Source of the DNA: Acanthosepion esculentum
Lineage: Eukaryota; Mollusca; Cephalopoda; Sepiida; Sepiidae
Reading direction: 5' to 3'
Assembly (NCBI GenBank): GCA_964036315.1
Contig: OZ038517.1
Coordinates: forward strand, 56,856,656 to 56,920,655
Length of the DNA stretch: 64,000 nt
In this document: piece by piece, positions 37,030 through 50,408 of the stretch
Layout: each line of letters opens with the position of its first letter
Numbering within the stretch: the first letter of the stretch is position 1
Position numbers and translations under genes: made by a program
Notes under the pieces: model-generated
Told to the model about the DNA's origin: nothing
The model's database searches: none
Seen by the model: only the letters and a program-made list of their open reading frames with translations

Positions 37030-40000
37030 CAAGATTCTATGCTGTTTAGCTTGACTGTATTTTCTCCTCTGTCTTACTGGCCTCAAAATAATATGTCCAA
37101 TACAGTCTATATTGGAAATAGTCAGACTGTTGTAAAAATATTTTTTTTTAAACCCTTAGGTACATAGACCCAAGCAACTTCATAAAACATCTTGGACTGA
37201 ATACTGCTCAGCAACAAGTAAGTCTTTCATTTATATATTTGAATGCAGGTTTATTAATTATAATGACAAGAATAGTTTTAAACAGTATTTAATTTTTACT
37301 ACTGAATTTTCTCCTCCTCCTCCTCAGCAGAGTTTTTCAGTTAATCTATTGTTCAGCTTTTAATTTAGAATGAATCTTGAGGCAAGTCTTGAATCTGGAC
37401 TATCATACTTTTCTAGTTTTTTGCTATCACCACTTCTAATTCAATTGTTCACTGTTAAGTAATATGTTTGACACAAAGGGAAAGAATAATGAAAAAAAAT
37501 TAACTAGGTAAATTGTGTATTCCATACTCAAGGACAAATCTGTCTCAGTTTTCAATGAATTCTTTGATAATCTTGAACTTGCCACCACTGACCAGATAAG
37601 CTGTGTGTTGCATAGGATGAAAAATTTTATCTTAAATGGGTTGTTATTTAGACCTATCAAGATTATCAGAATTTACAGGATTGTATTTATAACATTTATG
37701 CCACTTGACTTTTTTTTTACCTAGAAAGAATTTTTTTTTCTTTTCAAATGCATTAAACAAGCCAATTGATCAATGTTGTATTGCACAATCACATTCCGTC
37801 TCTATCTAAACTATTTAAAAGAAAGGTATCCCCCGCACCCGGTAGATTTTGTTTTGTTGAAGGTTGCTCCTGCATCTAGTCACACCTTTCATCATTTTGG
37901 ATCATCATAAATCTATCATTTTATAATCAGTAAATATCTTGTTCAAAAATGATTTTTTTTAACGTCCATGCAAATGTGAAAAACAAAATTTCCTAAGTTT
38001 ATGTGGATAATATTTCCCAAGTATCAGCATTTTCCTTAAGACTTTGTAAAGATCATTTATAATTGATTGATTGTACAAACAACAAAAAGAACTAAATAAT
38101 ACTTCTAAGATTCTCTAACATTGTGCAAAAGATGTTACAGGAAACTTTTGTATTAACCTATTTTGTTTATTACTAATTTAATATTTGCAAACTTGGATAT
38201 GAAGAGACTGTAAAGGTGGCATAATAATAGCTTTTGTTTGGAATTTTTATAAAACCTTCAAATTCTTCAATATCAGTTCTTTGATTTACAGGTTATATTC
38301 ATTACCTTTTCCTAGTTAGCTCAATTACTCTCTTATGTGGAATTATCATCAAACATTTTTCAGCACCATTAATACTTGTGACTGAATATACTTCTCCAGT
38401 TAAATTTCCTTCCCTAGGAGTCAAACCCTTCCTAATCACTGTTTTATATGAACATACACCTTCAGTTGGTCATGGTGCCAAATATAACACAGAAAGGTGG
38501 TAATTCAACGTGATGCAATGGCTAGCAAACTTGTCTTGCTAGATTAATTGTGATTGAGTAGTGAGTTCGATCCTCACTGGGTTCTCCATACTTCCAGCCT
38601 TGTGCCAATTCTAAGCTATGGTTAGTAAATCACTATAACACAGCATTGTGTTATTAATGAAGATGTAATGTGTTGTGTGTAAAATGTTTCATCTGCTCAC
38701 TATTTTCACCTGATCTCCAGATGCGGTTGTCTAGTGATTTAATGTTGTGTACTCGCTAGGCTGTGATTATTGAAGAATACCTCTGGTCATTTTAGTCTTG
38801 TTAATTTAGAGACTCTTTTGAAAGATCATAAGTAGAAAAAACTGCCAACAATTTAATGTAAATTTAATGTAAAAACTGCCAACAATTTAATGTAAATTTA
38901 ATGTAAAAACTGCCAACAATTTAATACCATTAAGTTGTCAAAGGTTACAATCACAATCACACAATCAATTCTTCTAAGTTCTTGAGGTATTCAGAAATTT
39001 AACAGCAGGGTTAGATATTTGTGTCTGTGTTGGAGATTCCTTAAGGTTGAGGAAAGAAGAATAGACATTTGTCCAGGGGGATGACATTGATGGATCTTCT
39101 TTTACTGTTAGGAACATACATGACTGCTATATTCAAATGTTTTTGACCAGATATGGTTTCTCCAAAAGTACATTCAGCCAGATTCTGGGCATAGGCAGTT
39201 TGGTAAGAATCAATGTAAATTTGGGGTATAGTTCACTACAACCCTTCCCAGATTTTTCAAAATTTTGGTAAACACATTAATCTTATCATTACAAGCTCTG
39301 GGAGCTGTGATGTAGGGTAGTGAAAATTCAATTGTACTGAATATGTCAAATCTTACTAGGTTTATTTTGGGTTCAAATTCTGCTGCTACCATTCTCATAA
39401 GCATTTTAGGTTCTGGTTAATATTTCTAAATTGAACTTTCTTCCACCAGGTTCCACTCTAGTCAACTAATCTTCCATATTTTTTAGTACTTCATTTAGAA
39501 TTCTTAACTTTCACAATATCTCAAGTCATTCAATGACATTTCATGCATTATGATTCAATCAGGGCCATTGCCCTGTCACATGTATATTTTAGTTTCTTAA
39601 TATGGCCTCTGCAGACCTTAACTCTGCTCAACTCTCTTTTTATGATGTGGTTGATCATGACTCTCAACAGCTTCTTGTTTTATTGCTCTCAACAATACTT
39701 GAACTGATCCAGTCTTTCCTATCAAATCGTGGAATACGAGTTATCCTGAACAGCCACTTGCCTAGAGCCCTTCGTACTAACACAGATATCCCGCCCACCC
39801 AGGGCTCCATCTATGGTTCTAGTCTGTTTTTAATTTTCATTAATGACCTTCCTGATGACATCAGGTCTCAACTTGGTATCTACACTGATGACACAAGAAT
39901 TTACTCTTCCCTTGATAAGTAAGTAATATCAGCCTGACGACGTAAAAATGGCAGCCAATGTCCAAAACGACCAAGTTCAACCACTAAGAAATTCGGTTCA

Positions 40001-43000
40001 CTATGTAAGGTGAGACAGTTTTTCTCTCCAGAATCTATAAGTCTAGCATTCGTCCATGCTTAGAATATTTGCTGCCACATATGGTCTGGTGCCCCTGATC
40101 TACTTACCTTGATCTTCATAAGATTCAAAGAAGAATCTACAATATTATTGGTCCTGATCTGACAGCTCGGCACCAGTCACTTTCCTACCACCATAAGGTT
40201 GCCTCTCTGTTTTTTCTATAAATACTTTCATGTTAATTGTTCAAATGAGCTCTTCGCTATGGTACTTAGAGGTTTTGAATTTAAGCACTGTCATCGAGAT
40301 CTCATCAATTTACAGTTGAGCTGGCTAGATATAACCGTAAATTCTATGCTACCAGTTTCTTCTCTCGCACTTCTCACGTACAGAATTTCCTTCTGGCTTA
40401 ATGCTTACCAACCGACTTTATCTACAAAAATATAAATGCAATGTCAATTGCTATCTACCATCCACCTGATTACTATCTTCTCTTTCTGCTCATCATTAAT
40501 GTTTCTCTTCCTAATTCTTCACACCCTGTAACCCCTTGTGTTACTGCCTTGCTTGAGGTGATTCTGATTATTAAAAAAAATACACCTTTATAAACCCTCT
40601 TTGTGTACATGTTGCTTGGTCATTTTTCTCACATTTGTTAAGTAGGTTACTTTCTGCTTTCTTCTGCCTCACTTGCCTTCAATGTTTTCTGTGGGTCTTA
40701 AATTCTCTAAGAATGCTTCCTACATGTTTCAAAAATTTTAACTGTCTGTTTGATTGTTAATAAGTTTTTTTCTAAGTCTTATTCTTAGAACAGACCATGT
40801 CCAAGATGTTTTCAGCATTCATCAGTAAAACCCTGTCATTACTTTGTTTTCTTTTTATTTGTAATTGTTCAGCATTCATTCCCATTAGCAGACATTTTGT
40901 TTCTTATTTTTCAATCCCTTAATACCTTGCTAAGTTTCTGAAAATTAGAAATATTTTAAAAAAAAACCTTTCAAAACATTCTAACCTATTATTACACAAT
41001 GCTTAACTCATGAAAAATAGGAAAGAATTTTTATAGATTAGCATTCATTAGACCTTCTTCAAGCAGCAACATTTGCCAAAATTGAAAAAAAATTTTTTTT
41101 TTTATCTCTGACTTCTTAAAGAGTTATCTGTACTTAGTTTTTATTTATAAATGTCAAGTTTGAAATTGTGCTTACATAATTGATAACTGTACTACTGATG
41201 TCGTTTTTCTTCATTCATAATAGTATCAATGACATATGCACAGTTTCAGATTTGATATTTGTAAATAAAACCAAAGTACAGATAACTCTTTAAGAAGTCA
41301 GGGATCAATTTGACACTGTATTTCTATTCTGAACATGATCCACCCCTTTTCTAAAATAATTTTAAAAAATATCAATATTTTTCTATTCTGACAAATGTTA
41401 TGTCAAAATGAATGCTAATCTACAAAAATGATTACCCACAAAATACTTTATTTTTTTTTATGAGTGAAACATTGTTTAATAACAGGTTAGTGTTTTGAGT
41501 TTTTCTTTTACATTTCTAATTTTAATTAGTGTCAATTAAACAGTACTTGTTTGAACATGTATATAATATTGTTATTTTCTAAATTGTACGATATTTTTAA
41601 GTGTTGCTTAGTTCCATCAAAGAACATTCTTATTAGATTATGGAACCTTCTGCAGTATAATAATAGAATACCACTTGTTTGTGACTAAGATGAAAGATTT
41701 CTGATGAGAACTTCCTCTTTCTCTTTATAATTCTCTAAGATATTATAAAGAATGGCTGAAAACACTGAGGAACTATTCCTTTCTTTTTGCTCTCTCTCTC
41801 TCTTTCATATACACAATGAGTGGAAGCCTTCTTTGTTTTTTTAAATTTTCTTTTCATGTAATATTGTATTTTGTTTGTTTTTAAAAAGTTCTTCTCTTAT
41901 AGGATGCCCAGGAGTTTTCTAAGCTATTTTTGTCTCTGTTAGAAGAGACATTGATGCAGAGTGATAACCCCAAAATAAAGAATGTGATAGAAGAGCAATT
42001 CTCTGGGGAATACACTTATATTACCTGGTAAGTTATTATTTAAATTATTTGCATGAATTTTATTTCAAAGTTGCTGAAAAGTTCTTGGCCTGACCAAGAC
42101 CCTCCCTCCCCCAACACTACATACACATAAATCCAAGTCTTGGTCTCTCTCATATCTATATATATATATATATACATATGAAAATAAAAACAGCAAGACG
42201 AGCTTTACCATTCATGATTTTTAAAAAAATAAAAAATTTGACCAGCTGACCGGTTTTGTCCTCACTCAGTAGAGCTGAAATTGAGGTAAGACTAAATATT
42301 ACAATATAAAATATAAAACACAAGAAGCATGTGATGAAATAAAGGTGGAAAGATCAGATGGAAATAATGTCAAGCCCTAACAGACATTTACTCTGTTTAC
42401 AGAGGGAGGGCTGCTCAGACCTGACATAGATCGTTTCCAATACCTTTAAATGTAACACAGAATTAAGGATGAAAATGAGTCAATGCTGAAATTGGTGGCA
42501 CAACTTGGATTGTTCATCACATGCTTCTCAAGTTTTATATTTTATATTGTAATATTTAGTCTTCCCTCGATTTCAGCTCTGTTGAGTGAGGGCGAAACTG
42601 GTTGGCTGGTGAATTTTTTTTTTTTTTTTTTTTTTAATCATGAATAGTGAATCACATCTTGCCATTTTTATTTCCATAATAAAATGTTGTACCCCTAATG
42701 AAATATATAATGTACACATACACCATTAATGTGTCTGGTAAATTTTTATTTGATTTATGAGGGTGTTGCTAAAAAGTTCTCTCTCTCTCAATTAATTTTA
42801 GTCTGTAATATGCTTGTTACAATATTACTGGGACTAAAACAAATCTTAGTATCAAATGTTTACAGCACATTTAATGAGAAAACACATAATAATATGATTA
42901 TGTGATAATTATGTGTACCACCTATGAAGTATCTCCATCTCTACCTTCCTATTTATTTTTTTTATGGGTTGAACCAAGAACTTTTCAGCATTTGAGCTGT

Positions 43001-44393
43001 TCACCCTTTGTATCAGTTTGTCATCTTAACTGCTGAATTTGCTAAAAAAAAAAAAAAATGTTTTAAAAAATTCAGTTGTATAGATAAAGTCCTTTATCCA
43101 GTCATTCATCTTTCATTTCTGGAACAATCTTGTAATTTGTAAAAGAAGTCTAAATGATGTGATGTATGTAAATGTGATTTCTCTTTCCATATCTCTCTCT
43201 CTCTTCTTCTCTAACCTGACTTATTGGCATTTGTACAATAAATTGCATAAATTAGTCTCCTTTCACTCAATAAAATTAGAGATTGCAGGCAACACACTTT
43301 TGATATAAAGATTTGTCAGTTAACCTAAAATCAAATCTCAAAAATGATTTATATGAGGTGTTTTTTGTTTTGTTTTTTTTCCTCCTTCAGCTGCAGTCAG
43401 TGCGGTGGGAAATCGAAAACGCCTTCCAAGTTCTATGAACTTGATTTAAATATTCGCGGAACTAAAACCTTGCATGAAAGTCTTAAAGAATTTTTGCAGG
43501 TAAGTTAAAGAAAATCATAATTTGAATATTTTGGTAAAATGAAATTGGAACTGAAATAAATTGATGAAATAAGAGAAAGTACAATCTAAGATCTTCATTT
43601 GGTTCTCAGAGTTCACACTTTCTTCAGTATTTATCATAAATGACCAATCTGCTATTTCTGCATTAAATTCAATCTATTCATAATTATCCTATTTAGCTAC
43701 TCTTCTGTAAAATTTTTCTACAGTGGTGGCACAGAACTTGATTGTTTCTAAGAAATTTGACTTTTCACAGAATATTGGAAAATACAAATTCCCAATTAAT
43801 AAGAATCAATCACATTCCAAAGTGAGGAGAGGACATTTGTAAATAGATTAACATTACTAGAACCTCCATATCCTTTTTTTTGTTTTTTGACTATGTTATG
43901 TTTAGGATCCCAAAAGTCATAATGCTTACTGCTTCCTTATTAACTAAAAATGAACTGAAAGCAACTTTAGCAATCGAATAATTCTATTGCTTTTGTTTCA
44001 AGGAGGAGAAACTTGAAGGTGATAACAAGTACATGTGTTTGCAATGCAAAACAAAGCAGAATGCAATACGTATCATCCAACTGCAGAAACTGCCACCTGT
44101 CCTCAATTTACAGTTGTTGAGATTTGTATTTGATAAGTAAGTACATCAGGTTTTATACTTGCAGCAATACAATGTTTCTGTAGGAATTAACGCTACTAAA
44201 GTATTTAATGAACATAAACTTGCTCTTTTTCTCTCTATCTTTTTCTATGAATTGGGAACTTCTCATTCATGAATCTGGATCTCTTCTCTCTCACATTTAT
44301 ATACATGCATACACACACGGGGCAACCTACTTCCCCAAATCTATTAAACTTTTTAATTTCTTCTAGTTCAGGCTGAATACTTTCCAGTCCTTC

Positions 44394-44443
<50 letters not shown>

Positions 44444-47400
44444 ATTTAGGCAGCAATCCTTCTTTTATGCACATTTCATTAAAAACGACTGACAAGGTGC
44501 TTTTATTTATTTTTTTAATTTATCATCTGAAAAGAAAAACTTTATTAGATCACACGAGAAATTATATAAAAAACTAAATAAAAGCACCTTGTCAGTCGTT
44601 TTTAATGAAATGTGTATATATATATATATATATACACAAACACACAGGGAAAATAATGCTACATGGTAATTGTGCCTGATTTAGAATTCTTTCCCAAATT
44701 AATTTCTTTTGTAAGAGAAGAAATGGAATACAAATATCATCAATTAATGCCTTTGTGAAAAATAATCATCAGTTTGGATTTTTTTTTTATCTTTTTACCA
44801 TCCTTTTGTTTATTAAAATACATTACATTGCATCACTTATTACAATAATTGTTATTAAAAATATATTAAATAAATTAAAACATTGTTTTTCCTATGACTT
44901 TTCACACCCGCAAGACAAAGTTATGAAATTTTTTTCCTCCATGACTTTTATTTCCCACAATTGAATTCAAAAACCCACATGCTCCATGAATTTGCTTTTT
45001 ATACATCATTTTTAAGTCTATCCAAATGTTTTTTTTTTTTCATTCACATGAAATGTTTATTTGAATATATTAAACATCAGATCTTAATTCTAAAAACAGA
45101 GCCCAGATACATTTTTCTTAACTCAACCTCAAATTTCTTTTGTTTTTTACATTTATTCATAATTACATGACAAAGAAACTTCCTAGCACTGACATTTTTA
45201 CTAATTTGACCTTGAATATTAACATTCAAATTTTTTAATTTAAAATTTCAAGGTCATTGCCAAAATATTTATTTTGTATCTACCTTGTTTTGTGATTGAT
45301 TTTTTTTTAATTAATATTCAATGAATGACCATCAAATGAATAATATTTGCATCAAATGCAAAAAAAAAAAAAAATCACATGAACCACTTTCTTTTTTCTT
45401 TTTTTTTTCTTTTCTTTTTAACTTTAAACAAACTTGGGTAAAGTTTTTCACATTGAAAATAAATGATGGTGATATATATTATGAAAGCAGTTATGTTCAG
45501 ATTATAAGAACATTCTTGGCTGTGACTTACTTTTATATTGGTTTTCACATGAAATATTCATCAAAATAAATGTTTATTTAACCCAAAAGCAAACAATCGA
45601 TGCACCAAACAAAATGTCACTGATTTCAATAATCTCTGAATCTACTTCAACAAGGGCAGACATTTGTCTTATTTCATGACAATACAGGATACATACCTTG
45701 ATTTTGTTTGCTTAGGTTACTTTTCAATATTTTACTTTGTTTAAATATCACTACTTTCCTATTTTGTTTGCACTTGTCTTGATTTTATATACTTTATAAG
45801 TAAAGCATTTACATTCCCTACTGCCAAGATGGCTGCTTGATTTCTCATTGTTATAAAATGGTGTTCATTTATGTGTAGGTCCAAAAAAGATGATAGTGTT
45901 TGTCTTTGTGTAGGTCCAAATAAATGGTATAAACACCTTCAAATTATGCTAAATAAAAAACAAAAGTTATAGTTTTTGAGAAAATAGATAATTCTCTCAC
46001 ACACACACATCTAAAAATGGTGTCAATGTAGCTTTTTATAGTTGATTTTCTGTATGCTTTTCATTTTAACAGGCAAACAGGACAAAAGAAAAAACTTAAC
46101 AGTTACATCCAGTTCCCAGAAGTCCTTGATATGACTGAATATGTCAAAGTCCCAGGTAAGATCATCTCACTTGAATATTTTAAATTTTGACTTCTTATTG
46201 AAAGATTATCTACTCTACAAAATGAATTATTTTTTAAAAACAATCAAAAGATGCACCACCACCCCTCAACATTACTGGCTTATAAAATTAAAATATAATA
46301 AGGTCAATAAACTTCCTTTTATTTATTTATTTTCTTTCCTTCTCTCTCCCCTCCCCAATCAGGTGTTGAAGTGTCTTTACCTGTCATCTATGATTTAAGT
46401 GCTGTCCTCATCCACCGTGGGATTAGTGCCTACAGTGGGCACTACATTGCCCACATCAAAGACCGTACTACACAGGCTTGGTATAAGTTTAATGATGAAG
46501 AGACAGAAAGGATGCAGGGACGTAATTTGCACCTTGGTAATGAGGATGAAGTACACATACAAGGTAAGTAATGATCAGTCTTATGAATTGTTAACTTTGT
46601 TTTTGTTGAGCAACACAAGTTTTATTATCAATATATTAATACTGACTCCAAAAGGAGAGAAAAAAAGATTTTAAAAAATAAACTTTCTTGTCATTTGAGA
46701 AAGAACAGATACAGTTGTCAGCTTCAGTGTTTTTTTTTTCTACATAGTGCACAATTATTATACTTATCCTGTACACAAGTGCTGTTAATCCTTTAATAAT
46801 TTAATAGTCAGAATGCATAGATAGCCTGATTCTAAGCAGGAATGTTGAACCTAAGTAAATAATTAGGTACTAATTTTTGATGGTTATTATGCTAATTAAA
46901 AATATTTACTTGATAGATTACAGAACTTGTAAATTAGGAAAGTAATTAAATACCTTGTGTTACCTGTTTATCATTATTTTTTTTTAATTTTTTTTTTAGA
47001 CATAATGTTGTAATCTTATTTTAATATTTTTTAATATAATTCAATTCTTTCACACACCTAGTACTTTTAATATTTTCAATACATTTGTTTACTGATTATA
47101 ATCAGCTAATCATTATCTCAAAAGCAGTTCTGATTCAGATTTTCTGAATAGTTACATTGAGAACTTCATGTTCTTACAAAGAACAGTTTTAGTGAATTTG
47201 TAGCCTATGTATAAAGATTAAAAAGAAGTCTTTTTTTTTTTTAACATTTTAATACTAAGTATCAATCAGAATTAGAAAATTTCCAGTTTCATGGGACTCC
47301 AGTTGTCTTCAGTTTTTAGAATCATGTTTTAAGAAATGAGACTAGTTATGATAATCATCTGAAAGGATCTTTAGTTTGGTGTCCTTGAAAACACCAAACT

Positions 47401-49310
47401 CTAGACCTTTTTTTTCTGTTTAATTCTGAGTATAATTAATATTTGTAGAACTACAGGGTGTGGCAGAAATACCTCCCACATAATGGTAAGTAATAATGCT
47501 AGATGAAGAAACTATTGCCACTAATGTCTTACTATTAATAAAATATTAAATTAATACCAAACGAAATAATGTTTTGTTTTTCAAAAAGCTTTTTATTCAT
47601 ATAAGTTTATAGCATCATTATTCAGTTATATTTCATCTAAAATCTAAGAAAGCTCTCTGGTTTTAGAATTCTTTGATGAGCATTTTGATATTTTGAACAT
47701 TTTGGTACTGCTGGTCAGACAAATATTACACAATGCACTAAGTGATGTTCTGAAGGTGAACAGGACTGGAGAATATTCTACTTGAGAAAGAGCTTGCTTC
47801 TCCACATTGTGACAGTGTTGTCACTGAACATAATCACTGATTAAAGTGCTTTCTCTCTTCCCTTCAAACTAATAACACTCCTGTCCAGCTTCCAATAATT
47901 CATAATGAAAATATTACTTTTGCATCCTCCAAACTCTGAACCTTTCCCCCTTATTGGATTTTTTAAGGCTAAAATGTTGAAAGCGTTGTCCTGTATCTAG
48001 CCATGATTTCATTCATTTTGGATTCTCACAATAAATCCATTTTCACTGCTATTTAAAAATAACTTTCTTCTGTAATTAAACACTGACCAATGCATGTTTC
48101 TCTAAATTCATGTAGAACCCGTTTTTCTTAAGGCTTCTAAATGGCAAATTACAAATTGATTATACAAGCAATCATGAGCGGAGTAAACTTTAAAAACACT
48201 AAGACTTTTATAAAATTGACCAAAAAATAGATTTGGATTGGGAACATTTGCATCAATTTAATACAAAACTAAACAAAATAAAATTTTCTAGAAAGATGAT
48301 TGAGTGAAGATGAAAACTTTCTTCACCATCCAACTATCATTTTTAAATTCAGGATTCTCCCTCTCAAATACTCAGCATGAAGAGAAAATACAAAATTGTT
48401 TAGTTTCATGAGAGTGGACAAAAGAACATTTTTGTTTGCTATAATTCTGTTAGTTTTAAGGCAGTAAATCTTTAAGTTCTAAAATGATTATTCAGAAAAC
48501 GAAAAATCTTTGTTGCTGATTGCTTTTAATTTCTTCTTTTTACAGGAGGAAGTAGTTTAGCAGCCAAAAACAAAGCCCCCAAATCCACAAAAGGTTACCA
48601 TTCCTCAAAAAATGCTTACATGTTGGTATACACAAAAAGGAAATTAGGAGAACAACCAAGTAAGTATTTTCATTTTTTCAGTGCTAACATGTTTACTGTT
48701 TTCTAATTATCACTGTCACAGACAAGGTTGAAGACTATCCTCCCCAACATTCACATTAAGGATGGAAGACAGCTACCAAAACTCTTGCTGAGTTTTCCAC
48801 AGTAGTACACCATAACAGATACAAATATTTGGTCTGCTTCTGTATTATTTGCTGCTATAATTGGAACAACACCCTTTTCAGATTGCCCTTGAAGGAAACA
48901 ATCTCAAAAGAGGCAGTACTGGAAAATGCTTTAGCATTACTTGTTACCATTTCTCAGTGCAGTGAATATGGTAGATGGGCTTTTCATCTTTGTATCAGTA
49001 AGTCTCTATGATTTTCAATTGCCGAACCAAGAAAGAATTTGAAATGTTCATCTAATTTAGTAGAAGAGAAAATAATTGTAGGTGTGATTTTCAACATCCT
49101 GTGTATATATTAGAAATTAGACATATATTTATTGATTTATTCTGATCAAATGGAAGTAAATAGAATTTACTTACAATTACTAATTAATCCTTGGGATAAA
49201 CATAGTATTTTCTGAAGTAGTTTTGGATCTTCTGCCAATATATATTCAAACCCAAGAAATCCACATAAATATGAATGTTCATGGACAAGTGGATTGGTGT
49301 CCTATTTGCT

Positions 49311-49343
<33 letters not shown>

Positions 49344-49373
49344 CAGTTTTTATAATTAGTAAATAATATCCCC

Positions 49374-49445
<72 letters not shown>

Positions 49446-50211
49446 TTACTTGACTGTAAATATCAAATCCTTTTTAGTTGTTGTATCCCAGACTCAGGAG
49501 TTTTTATTGGTGCTAATATATATATGGTGATGCTGATAGGTTTTAATGTGATGAGTCCCTTGGACCCATAGTTGGTGATTTGGGTGCATCCCTGGGAAAT
49601 TCATTGGGTTCCAACTAGTTTCTTAATAAATATGTGTGTTAAACTGCAGGACTACAGATTTTTTTTTTTACCATCATCCCAAAAAACAATTTTAAATATG
49701 CTGAATCATTACAATCTTAAACATGCTGAATTGACAGAACAACTTTGTTTTAAATTCAAAACCCCAAAAATCAGTTTTTACGCTTAGTTTCTTAATTGAA
49801 CTGATTTTTTTTTTTTTTTGAGAATTATAACAGAACAAAGTTTTTGAATTGACAGAACAAAAATATTTTTTGTTTTCATTTGAATCACTAAATTTATAAC
49901 AAAAACAGTATGTAAAGCAACTTCCAGCAAACTTCAATTGCATGTAAAATAAATTTAAAAAAATAAAAAACCAACCAGGCAAGTTTCTGATAATTCAACA
50001 TTGATGTCTTTCATGCATCCCACTGCCCAATGAAAAAAAAAAGAGTAAGTGAAAGAAAGGAAAGACTAGTAAAAAGTATTTGAAAAATAAAGGCAATGTA
50101 TTGCTTTACATGGGAAAATTCAGTGGTGTCCATGTTCACAGATGGGAAAGTTACTGCGTCCTTTAAGATTTTTATGCATTAGCTACACGTCCTGGATCCC
50201 AAATAGTATGC

Positions 50212-50260
<49 letters not shown>

Positions 50261-50354
50261 CACCATCACTTAATATGGCACCAGGAGTGTTGAAACAAAA
50301 TGACTATTTTTGTAGTGATTTTATAACATATTTGTTATAATTTTAGAATAAATA

Positions 50355-50408
<54 letters not shown>

